Origin: a bacterium UBA6115
GTDB lineage: Bacteria; Bacillota_A; Clostridia; Christensenellales; Aristaeellaceae
Assembly: GCA_002428405.1 (NCBI GenBank)
Contig: DIWD01000009.1
Coordinates: 1 to 13,047 of the forward strand
DNA length: 13,047 nucleotides
Direction of reading: 5' to 3'
Part shown: positions 1 to 7,495 of the stretch, in pieces
Layout: each line of letters begins with the position of its first letter
How positions within the stretch are numbered: position 1 is the first letter of the stretch
Translations under genes and position numbers: made by a program
The notes under the pieces: generated by a model
The model's input: the letters and a program-made list of their open reading frames with translations, nothing else
What the model was told of the DNA's origin: nothing
The model's database searches: none

Positions 1-142
1 TGTCCGTCCGCATGATCAGCGCGAAAAGCTTACGGTTCCCCGTGTGGCGGGCAACGGTGGTGACAAAGTCACGGTAAAACGGCTGGTCCAGCGCCGCGCC
101 TTTTAGCCCTGAGCAGAACCCGGCAAACTCCTCCCAGGTCAG
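1..142 (-). CDS. MmcQ/YjbR-like protein, N-terminal part only (runs off left edge)
   Basis: The last reading frame of the minus-strand operon opens right at the permease stop codon and stays open to the edge, giving about 47 residues. Visible stretches are TWEEFAGFC near the start, DQPFYRDFVTTVARH in the middle and NRKLFALIM at the end. This resembles the N-terminus of MmcQ/YjbR (DUF419) proteins, which begin with an 'EEF..C' helix, then an acidic/aromatic 'D.PF' stretch, then a strand ending in K(M/L)FAL. The family is a small DNA-binding-like fold with no settled biochemical role. No ATG, GTG or TTG lies between the previous in-frame stop (TAG near 173) and the conserved start of homology. 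The best start is therefore the CTG at 142-140, which overlaps the permease TGA. The start is uncertain and the family call is moderate, since only a third to a half of a usual protein is visible. Confidence 0.55.
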   Translation of the reverse strand, partial: MTWEEFAGFCSGLKGAALDQPFYRDFVTTVARHTGNRKLFALIMRTD

Positions 143-2024
143 CCGGCCTGCCTGAGCCCCAGGCGAGACAGGATCCTATTCCTGCGCTTCCTTCGTTTCT
201 CCTTCGCCGCCAGCCGCTCGCCCAGGTCCCGCGCGCCGATGCCGTAGACCAGGTAGAGGATCAGGCCTGAGAGCAGCATGATGAACACGGTGGAGGCGGC
301 GCGGCGGCCGGAGGCGTTGATGTTGTAGCCGTACAACCCTTCCTCCCTTGTCATCGCCTGCATCACCATCGCGTAGCTGGTGCCGTAGGAGGAGGCGAAG
401 GTGGCGGACATGTCGTACTCGGTAAACAGGGCGTTGAAGTTGAGCGCGAACACCGCCAGTACGCTTGGCAGGATGATGGGCAGCTTGATCTTCAGCATCG
501 TGGTCAGCCCGCTGGCGCCCAGGTTGCGCGCGGCGTCCTCCAGCTCATCGTCAATGGCATAGAAAGCCGCCTTGATCATGCGCAGCGAGAAGGGCAGCTT
601 GACCACGGTATAGGCGATGATGATCAGCAGGCGCACGTTGTCCGCGTAATAAAGGTTTGCGTTGCCCACGTACCAGATGTCATTGCTGTTGAAATAGGTG
701 CGGTAGGAATAGCAGATGAGGATGGTGGGCAGCAGCCAGGGGAAGAGCAGGGCGTATTCCAGCACCGCCCCTTTCTTCCTGTGCTTGAAGATGTAATTGA
801 CGGCGACGACGACAATGACACAGGCCAGCGCCGCCGCCAGGGCGGAGAGGATGAAGCTGGTCCGGATGCCGCCCAGGGTGTCGGCGTTGGAGAACACACC
901 GCTCACCGCGCCTTCGCGCACCCGGTAGACGCCCCTGGAGGTCAGGTAGGAATAATCCTCCTTCCCGAAGAAGTTCAGGAAGGTCCAATTCCCCAAATCC
1001 AGCGTCTTCATGCGGATGGCGCCGTAGGTCTGGAAGGAGAAGATGACGATCATGACCACCGGGGTCATGTATACGATGAACAGGAGGTAGGCATAGATGT
1101 GCGCGAAGACATTGGCAACCGGGTTGTCGATCTTCTGCTTGACCAGCTTGGCCTTGGTTTTGGACACGGACAGGTAATGCCCCTTTCGCTCGTAAGCGGA
1201 AAGGACGGTGAGCAGCACGATGGTGAACACCGCCAGGATGATGGACAGCAGGGCGGCGCGCGCCTGGGGGAAGGCCTCGTCGGCGACGGAGGAACCGGCC
1301 AGGCGGACGATCTCCGGGTTGATGGAGTCGAAGCCCAGCAGGGTCGGCGCGCTCATGGCGCACAGCCCGGTGATGAAGGTCATGACAGTGAGGGAGAACA
1401 TCGTGGGCATCAGCGTGGGGAACACGACTTTCCAAAGGACTTTCAGCGGCCTTGCGCCAAGGTTGCGCGCCGCTTCCACCGTGTTGTAGTCGATGCTCCG
1501 GATGGCGTTGCGCAAAAAGAGCATGTGGTTGCTGGTGGTGGCAAAGGTCATCGTGAACATGACGGCGCTGAACCCTGAGAACCAGTTTTTGTTCATCCCG
1601 GGGAAGGCGTTGGACATCATGTTGGTCAGGATGCCGTTGTTGTCATAGAGGAACAGGTAACCCGTCACCAGGGCGACGCCGCTGTATATCAGCGTGGTCA
1701 TGTAGCCCATGCGCAGGATCTTCGCTCCCTTGATGTCAAAATATTCTGTCAGGAGCACAACGGACACGCCCACGACGTTGGCGGTGACGACCAGGCCAAT
1801 GGCCAGTTTCAGTGAGTTGAGCACATAGGTGCCCATGTTCCCCGCGAAAAAGAAACGGATGACCGCCCAGGGGTCCGTTTCGCCGGCGGCGTTTTTCGTA
1901 TTGAATATCTGGGTGAGCGTGTTGATATTGGGCATGATCATGAACCCCAGGAAGAGGTAGATGAACAGCCCGAAACCGAAGAGCTTGAAGATCTGCTCGG
2001 GTTTGAGCCATTTGGCGGCGCTTT

Positions 2025-2028
<4 letters not shown>
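139..2028 (-). CDS. ABC transporter permease, two fused transmembrane domains (ferric-iron-type importer)
   Basis: This is the membrane channel of the importer made with the ATPase and binding protein upstream. The protein has 629 residues and carries two complete binding-protein-dependent permease domains in one chain. Each has the cytoplasmic EAA loop that docks on the ATPase: EAARNLGA at about 185-192 and EDAARNLGA at about 497-505, each followed by a hydrophobic 'P..LP' helix. About 12 hydrophobic segments are visible, in two halves of roughly 280 and 320 residues joined by a lysine-rich linker near 288-301. Such fused permeases are usual in the FbpB/SfuB ferric-iron group and in some thiamine, phosphonate and polyamine importers. 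The C-terminus is very basic (KRRKRRNR). The start ATG overlaps the ATPase stop as ATGA, so the two are probably translationally coupled. The fold is clear, but the substrate cannot be read from the sequence. Confidence 0.9.
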
Positions 2029-3056
<1,028 letters not shown>

Positions 3057-3136
3057 GGCCTCCCCCCGCTTTCTGATGCGATCGGCAATGGCTGCCCTAA
3101 ACCGGGGTCCCCTCCCCGGAATGATTCGTAATATTG

Positions 3137-3170
3137 CGTTTGGCGGGCCGTGTGACCGGCCCGCCAAACG
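3137..3170 (-). other. Strong intergenic hairpin between binding-protein and ATPase genes
   Basis: A perfect inverted repeat has arms 3137-3150 and 3157-3170 (14 bp, CGTTTGGCGGGCCG and its complement) and a 6-nt loop. It lies 34 nt after the binding-protein stop and about 80 nt before the ATPase start. On the minus strand no T-run follows, so it is not a classical terminator. In importer operons such hairpins often protect the 3' end of the upstream binding-protein mRNA or weaken readthrough, so more binding protein than membrane parts is made. That role is inferred here. Confidence 0.75.
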
Positions 3171-3203
3171 GTTCGTTTCAGCCGGGGCTGTCCCCTGGCC
3201 TGC

Positions 3204-4403
3204 TTACTTTTTCTGCGTCAGGGTCGCCCAGTCCAGGGTATCCCATTCGGGTTCCTTCACGGCGCTGTTGGCGTCAGCCCAGTAGAAGCCCAGGTTGGTC
3301 ATGATGTTGGTCCACTCGCTGGAGTGCGCGGTGACATACTCGGCGTAGTTCATGTCCGTGCCTTCCACCGGCGCCAGCGCGAAGTTCTTCAGCTCATAGA
3401 TGCCCGGTTTGCCTTCGGGATAGAGCATTTCAACGGCTTTCTCATTGCAGGGGTAGGAGTCAAACTCAAAGCCCCATTCCGCCTGCACTTCGGCGGAGCC
3501 GAACCATTCGCCAAAGGCTTTCACGGCCTCGGTCTGCTCCTCCGTGCGGTTCTGCTTGTCCAGGATGCCGATGTACTCAGCGATGTAGTAGCTTCCGTCC
3601 TCGATGTCCACCAGCGCCCAGTTTTCCGGCTGCATGGTGCCCTTCAGGGGATTGGCCGAGCTATCGGCCGCGGCGTCGATCTTGCCGTAGAGGGAGGAAG
3701 AATAGAAGGTGGATACCTGCACGTCGCCGCGGTTGAGCGCGTCAAAGCCGTAGCTGTCGCCGGTGAAGACACCGTTCTCGCAGTACTTCCACAGCATCTT
3801 CCAGCCGTCCAGGCTGATGCCGCCGGCCTGCGAGGCCGGATCCACAAAGGCATAGAGCATGGAGCTGTTGATGTTGGAGTTTGTGGTGCCGCCGACCTTG
3901 CCCTGGCGGTACCAGGTGTAGCCGCAGTCCACGATGTCCGCCCAATGCTTGAAGCTGAGCTTCTCGCCCTTGGTTCCCAGGTCGTCGTTGCGGTAAAGCA
4001 TCAGGATGTTCTGGATGACCAGCCCGTAGGCCTGCCCGGGGTAGACATACTCGCCGACCTCGGCCGCCCAGGCGGGGGTCCACTCCACCAGTTTGAGGTT
4101 CTCGTAGGTGCCGTCCACCACCTGGCTCCAGCGGGTCTCGTTCAGGCCGAAGAGGATGTCCCCGTCCTTGTTCTCGTTGGCCGCCTGGATGGCCGCCACG
4201 TCGCCGGAGATGACCGAGTTATCGTCCATGGAGATGGTGAAGCCGGCGTCCGCCGCGGCCTGTTTCAGCCAGATCGCGCGCTCAGTGGAGTTGGAGTTGG
4301 AGTAGATGCGGATGGTGTAGCCGGAATAGTCTTTGGCCAGCGCCGTGCCCGTCAGGGACAGCATAATCACGGCGGCCAGCAGGATGGAAAAAACCTTTCT
4401 CAT
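3204..4403 (-). CDS. Extracellular solute-binding protein (family 1, ferric-iron-type importer)
   Basis: This is the external receptor of the importer and first gene of its operon. It has 399 residues, a normal size for the family. A signal peptide covers about 1-23: basic MRK, a hydrophobic stretch, then ALA before KDYSG. It has the form of a signal peptidase I site, and no lipobox cysteine is present, so the protein is predicted to be secreted rather than lipid-anchored. The mature part starts with the strand GYTIRIYSNSN and contains GLVIQNILMLYRND, like the hinge strand of iron/polyamine-type binding proteins ('...vlvYn.d'). Several tyrosines and aspartates are available, but I cannot name the metal or ligand residues. 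AAGGAGG precedes the ATG by 7 nt. A strong promoter lies just upstream. The family call is firm; iron, polyamine, phosphonate or other cargo remains open. Confidence 0.85.
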   Translation of the reverse strand: MRKVFSILLAAVIMLSLTGTALAKDYSGYTIRIYSNSNSTERAIWLKQAAADAGFTISMDDNSVISGDVAAIQAANENKDGDILFGLNETRWSQVVDGTYENLKLVEWTPAWAAEVGEYVYPGQAYGLVIQNILMLYRNDDLGTKGEKLSFKHWADIVDCGYTWYRQGKVGGTTNSNINSSMLYAFVDPASQAGGISLDGWKMLWKYCENGVFTGDSYGFDALNRGDVQVSTFYSSSLYGKIDAAADSSANPLKGTMQPENWALVDIEDGSYYIAEYIGILDKQNRTEEQTEAVKAFGEWFGSAEVQAEWGFEFDSYPCNEKAVEMLYPEGKPGIYELKNFALAPVEGTDMNYAEYVTAHSSEWTNIMTNLGFYWADANSAVKEPEWDTLDWATLTQKK

Positions 4404-4434
4404 TTGGGACCCTCCTTATTATTTTGCCAGCTCC

Positions 4435-4463
4435 ATTATAACCTCATGGAGCGTCCGGTTCAA
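4435..4463 (-). promoter_or_regulatory. Sigma-A promoter of the ferric-iron-type ABC operon
   Basis: On the minus strand, TTGAAC (4463-4458) is followed by a 17-bp spacer and a perfect TATAAT (4440-4435). Transcription should start near 4428, leaving a leader of about 25 nt before the binding-protein ATG. A 6-bp inverted repeat (CTCCAT at 4431-4436, ATGGAG at 4446-4451) overlaps the -10 box and could be an operator. Confidence 0.8.
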
Positions 4464-4470
4464 TGGTTTT

Positions 4471-4493
4471 GTAAAATTCGCGTAAATTTTACG
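4471..4493. promoter_or_regulatory. AT-rich palindrome upstream of the -35 box, candidate regulator site
   Basis: GTAAAATT (4471-4478) and AATTTTAC (4485-4492) form 8-bp perfect arms with a 6-bp spacer. An overlapping tighter palindrome, CGTAAA-T-TTTACG, lies at 4481-4493. The site is 7 bp upstream of the -35 box of the ABC operon, the place for an activator or a flanking repressor. It does not match the classical Fur inverted repeat. The regulator is unknown. Confidence 0.5.
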
Positions 4494-4639
4494 GATGAAC
4501 AAAAATACCGTCCGCCCAAAAGAAACGTTTTTACCGCCCGCCCGTCAGGGGAAAACAGGAGTAAAATACAGCCGAACATAAGCCATCGCCTTCCGTTGTC
4601 ATCACTTGCGGCAGGGGGACCTCCCCCGGAAAGGCAGAT

Positions 4640-5206
4640 ATGAAAAAGGAACGCCTCATCAGGCTCATAACCCTTGCGGAGCTGGCCGCGGCGGCCGCGG
4701 CAATCCTGCTGGACCTCCTGATCCCCACCCTCGTGGTCCTGGCGCTGATGGCAATTTCCCTGCTCCTTCGACGGGAAGGGCCTTCCTCCCTTGGTTTCAG
4801 GAAGTTTCCGCCCCGCCTCATCCTGTCGGCTTTCCTGCTCGCGGTGTTCTGGACGGCGGTGGATTTCGGGCTGTTCCTGCCCCTGCTCAACCGCCTGACC
4901 GGCGGATCCAGGATCCTGGCCGCCTATGAGACCCTCAAGGGGGACACAGCTCAGCTGCTGGGCCTGCTGGTCCTTGGCTGGACGCTGGCGGCCCTAGGCG
5001 AGGAGACTGTCTACCGGGGCTATCTCCCCTCCCGGATCACCGCCCTCATCGGGAACAATGCCATGGGAAGGGTTATGGCCATCGGGATATCCTGCGCGCT
5101 CTTCGGCCTCGCGCACCGTGAGCAGGGTGTGACCGGCGTCGTGATCACGGCGCTGGACGCGCTGTTCTTCACCTGGGTGAAGGCCAGGCACGGCGGGAAC
5201 CTATGA
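4640..5206 (+). CDS. CPBP-family intramembrane metalloprotease (CAAX-type), truncated by in-frame TGA
   Basis: This is a membrane protein of the CPBP/Abi family (CAAX prenyl protease 2-like), 188 residues up to the TGA. Hydrophobic segments lie near 10-45, 58-82, 104-120, 143-158 and 164-180. Motif 1 is GEETVYRGYL at 120-129, with the glutamate pair 121-122 and R126. Motif 2 is FGLAH with H159. Motif 3, a His plus Asn in the last helix, is absent before the stop but appears in frame directly after it (5207-5290). The TGA stands where relatives usually have Trp (GGNL-W-AA), so one G-to-A change of TGG explains it. The gene is either a recent pseudogene, a readthrough gene, or carries a base-call error. 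GGAAAGG 5 nt before ATG is the ribosome site, and a possible SD-masking fold lies in the leader. No convincing promoter was found between 4493 and 4620. Confidence 0.8.
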   Translation: MKKERLIRLITLAELAAAAAAILLDLLIPTLVVLALMAISLLLRREGPSSLGFRKFPPRLILSAFLLAVFWTAVDFGLFLPLLNRLTGGSRILAAYETLKGDTAQLLGLLVLGWTLAALGEETVYRGYLPSRITALIGNNAMGRVMAIGISCALFGLAHREQGVTGVVITALDALFFTWVKARHGGNL

Positions 5207-5290
5207 GCCGCCATTTTTACCCATGGCTTTCTGAACACAATCGGGATCGTGGTCTTCTTTTTCGCCGGCCCGCTCTACGGGCTCTGGTAA
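5207..5290 (+). pseudogene. Detached C-terminus of the CPBP protease, in frame after the TGA
   Basis: Directly after the TGA the same frame stays open for 27 codons to a TAA at 5288-5290. It encodes AAIFTHGFLNTIG followed by a hydrophobic VVFFFAG helix. THGFLN supplies the His and Asn of the third conserved CPBP motif (H195 and N199 of the restored 216-residue protein), and the full length then fits the family. Without this piece the protease lacks a metal/active-site residue and its last helix. Confidence 0.8.
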
Positions 5291-5307
5291 GCCTCTCCCA
5301 TCAATGA

Positions 5308-5339
5308 ACCGGCGCGGCCAAGGCCGCGCCGGTCATTTT
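5308..5339 (+). terminator. Rho-independent terminator between convergent genes
   Basis: A perfect 12-bp inverted repeat (ACCGGCGCGGCC at 5308-5319 and its complement at 5322-5333, effective loop CAAG) is followed by CATTTT on the plus strand. It lies 17 nt after the restored protease stop. It also lies 34 nt beyond the stop of the convergent BMP-operon permease. The T-run is short, and the reverse direction has no T-run, so termination of the BMP operon here would depend mainly on the stem. Confidence 0.7.
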
Positions 5340-5366
5340 CAGCGGAAAAAGACGCCGCTTTCGCGC

Positions 5367-6353
5367 CTACCGCATGCCCTTGTCGTAGGGGACGCCCTCC
5401 GCCTTGGGCGCGCGGGATTTCTTGCTGGAGAGGATCAGCACGATCATGGTGACAACGTAGGGCAGCATCATGTAGATATACTCGCTGGAGGCGACGCCTT
5501 CGAACTGCGGCAGGAAGGGGATGGAACCGGAGTAGGAACCCAGGATCTTGAAGAAGGCGAACAGCAGCGAGGCCAGGAAGATGTTCAGCGGCTTCCAGTT
5601 GCCGAAAATCATCACCGCCAGGGCCAGGAAGCCGTAGCCCGCTACCTGGCTCTGGAAGCCGCTGCCCGCAGCCAGGGTGAAAGCCAGGCCGCCGATGCCG
5701 CCCAGGAAGCCGGAGATGAGCACGCCGATGTAGCGCATTTTATAAACGTTGATGCCCATCGAGTCTGCCGCCTGGGGGTGCTCTCCGCATGAGCGCAGCC
5801 TGAGCCCCAGCCGTGTCCGGTAGAGCACCACAATGCTTGCCAGCAGCAGCAGCAGCGCCGCGGGAGTGGTCAGGTAGAAGGATTTGAACAGAAAGCGGGG
5901 AAGGAAGGTGCTGATGTCCGTGACCCCGATGGATTCCGCGCTGATGCGCGTCCAGGTGGGGATGAAGATGGTGGTGTTGCCCTGCCCCTGGATCGCCCAG
6001 GTCAGCACGATGGCAAAGGCGGGCGCCAGCATGTTCAGGGCGACGCCGCCGATGGTCTGGTTGGCCTTCAGGTTGATGGAAGCGAAAGCCAGCAGCGCGG
6101 AGTAGACCATGCCGGAAACGCTGGCGATCAGGATCGCCAGCAGCATTGAAAGCTGGGGATTCGCCGTCCCGAAGCCGGACTTGTCCACGGCGCTGAGGAA
6201 CAGGCAGCTGACCAGGGCGCCCACGATCATGATGCCTTCCAGCGCGATGTTGATGATGCCGGAGCGCTCCGAGAACATTCCACCCAGGGCCACCAGGATC
6301 AACGGGACCGCGAAGAGCACCGTGGCGTTTAAGATATCCGCCAGGATGATCAC
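5367..6353 (-). CDS. ABC transporter permease, BMP/nucleoside type (NupQ-like)
   Basis: This is the second membrane subunit of the BMP-type importer, 328 residues and almost wholly hydrophobic with about 8-9 helices. The N-terminal signature ERSGIINIALEG (about 29-40) is characteristic of BPD_transp_2 permeases of the YufQ/NupQ and RnsD group, which move nucleosides or simple sugars. The start is GTG at 6353. GGAGGTG is well placed upstream, and the GTG overlaps the stop of the preceding permease as GTGA. The gene is last in its operon and faces a hairpin terminator. Family and role are secure; the transported molecule is inferred from the binding protein. Confidence 0.9.
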   Translation of the reverse strand: MIILADILNATVLFAVPLILVALGGMFSERSGIINIALEGIMIVGALVSCLFLSAVDKSGFGTANPQLSMLLAILIASVSGMVYSALLAFASINLKANQTIGGVALNMLAPAFAIVLTWAIQGQGNTTIFIPTWTRISAESIGVTDISTFLPRFLFKSFYLTTPAALLLLLASIVVLYRTRLGLRLRSCGEHPQAADSMGINVYKMRYIGVLISGFLGGIGGLAFTLAAGSGFQSQVAGYGFLALAVMIFGNWKPLNIFLASLLFAFFKILGSYSGSIPFLPQFEGVASSEYIYMMLPYVVTMIVLILSSKKSRAPKAEGVPYDKGMR

Positions 6354-7495
6354 GCGCTTTCACCTCCGTTCGCGTTGGGTTTGTCCGCGGGAGCCTCAGC
6401 CGTTTCCAGGATCTGCTGGCGGCGCTGCTTCGCGCGGCCCAGCAGCTCGCGCATCAGGAGAGAAAAGGCGCTCAGGTAGATGATGGCCGCGATGATGATG
6501 TCGATCATCTCCCGTGCGAACTCCGGCTGCATCGCGTCGCCGCCCACCTGGATGTAGGAGATGAACAGCGCCGAGAAAATTGTCCCTATGGGATGGGAAG
6601 CCGCCAGCATCGCCACCGGGATGCCGTTGAACCCCATGGCGGAGAGCTCCTTGCCCAGGGTGAGCTGCACGGTTCCGGACAGGTAATACAGCCCGCCGCC
6701 CAGCCCAGCCAGAGCCCCGGCGATCACCATGGACTGGATGATCGCGCGCCGGGGGCTGATGCCTGCGTACTGGCTGGCGTGGCGGTTGAACCCGCAGGCC
6801 TTGAGCTCGTAGCCGAAGGTGGTCTTCTGCAGGATGAACCACATGACAATCGCGACAGCCACGGTGATGAAGATCGCGACGTTCATGCCGTTGAATTTCA
6901 TCAGCTTGTCCATACCCAGCTTGGGCAGGATGGCGTCCAGGTTGGCCTTGGCCAGGGCTGCGGTGCGCTCCTTGCTCACGTCGCCCCAGGCGCTGGCCAG
7001 CATCACCGGGTTGTTGTAGGTGAGTACATTGACGGTAAACAGCCCGATCCAGTTGAACATGATGGAGGTGATGACCTCGTTGACGTTGAAGAGCGCCTTG
7101 CAGATGCCGGGGATGGCGCCCCAGACCGCGCCGCCGATGATACCCAGCAGCAGGCACAGGTACCAGGGCAGTTGCCAGGCGATGGCACCGGTCAGGGCCA
7201 GGAAGGCCCCCATGGTAAACTGCCCGGAGGCTCCGATGTTGAACAGCCCGGTCTTGAAAGCGAAACCGACCGAGAGCCCGGTCATCATCAGTGGCGCCGC
7301 GGTGTAGAGCACTTTGGCAAGGCGGGGCGTGCTGCGCACGCCGGTGAGCAGGATGTTCATGAACCCATTCCCCGCCTTGGCGGGGTTGAAGATGAGCAGC
7401 AGGACCAGCCCGAACAACAGGCCCGCCAGGATGGAAACGACGGAGGCGACAAGGGAGTCCATCCCCCTAAAGGAAAGGCGGTGTTTCTTCATCAT
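6350..7495 (-). CDS. ABC transporter permease, BMP/nucleoside type (NupP-like)
   Basis: This is the first membrane subunit of the BMP importer, 381 residues with about 9-10 hydrophobic segments. GLFNIGASGQ at 83-92 is the conserved motif of the YufP/NupP and RnsC permeases, matching the shorter INIALEG motif of its partner. The C-terminus is polar and ends in an Ala/Pro/Lys-rich tail. The start ATG at 7495 (a second ATG follows at 7492) overlaps the ATPase stop. AGGGGTGAG is the likely ribosome site. Together with the partner permease it forms a heterodimeric channel. Confidence 0.9.
   Translation of the reverse strand: MMKKHRLSFRGMDSLVASVVSILAGLLFGLVLLLIFNPAKAGNGFMNILLTGVRSTPRLAKVLYTAAPLMMTGLSVGFAFKTGLFNIGASGQFTMGAFLALTGAIAWQLPWYLCLLLGIIGGAVWGAIPGICKALFNVNEVITSIMFNWIGLFTVNVLTYNNPVMLASAWGDVSKERTAALAKANLDAILPKLGMDKLMKFNGMNVAIFITVAVAIVMWFILQKTTFGYELKACGFNRHASQYAGISPRRAIIQSMVIAGALAGLGGGLYYLSGTVQLTLGKELSAMGFNGIPVAMLAASHPIGTIFSALFISYIQVGGDAMQPEFAREMIDIIIAAIIYLSAFSLLMRELLGRAKQRRQQILETAEAPADKPNANGGESA

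Noticed and set aside
781..1578. Plus-strand open frame opposite the fused permease
   Set aside because: It is an antisense shadow of the permease with low-complexity charged composition.
3057..3167. Extended N-terminus of the first ATPase
   Set aside because: The extra codons run through the perfect intergenic hairpin and do not resemble an ABC domain. The ATG at 3056 has a strong ribosome site and begins at the conserved strand.
4471..4493. Fur box upstream of the iron-type operon
   Set aside because: The palindrome lacks the GATAAT/ATTATC half sites of Fur, so I list it only as an unassigned site.
3324..4643. Long plus-strand open frame of 439 codons opposite the binding-protein gene
   Set aside because: It lies antisense to a clear gene, has biased composition (many Val, Gly, His, Ala), no family resemblance, and exists because high-G+C genes leave the opposite strand open.
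4640..5290. Organism-wide reading of TGA as Trp
   Set aside because: TGA ends at least eight other genes here, several in ATGA/GTGA overlaps or followed by terminators, so TGA is a normal stop in this genome.
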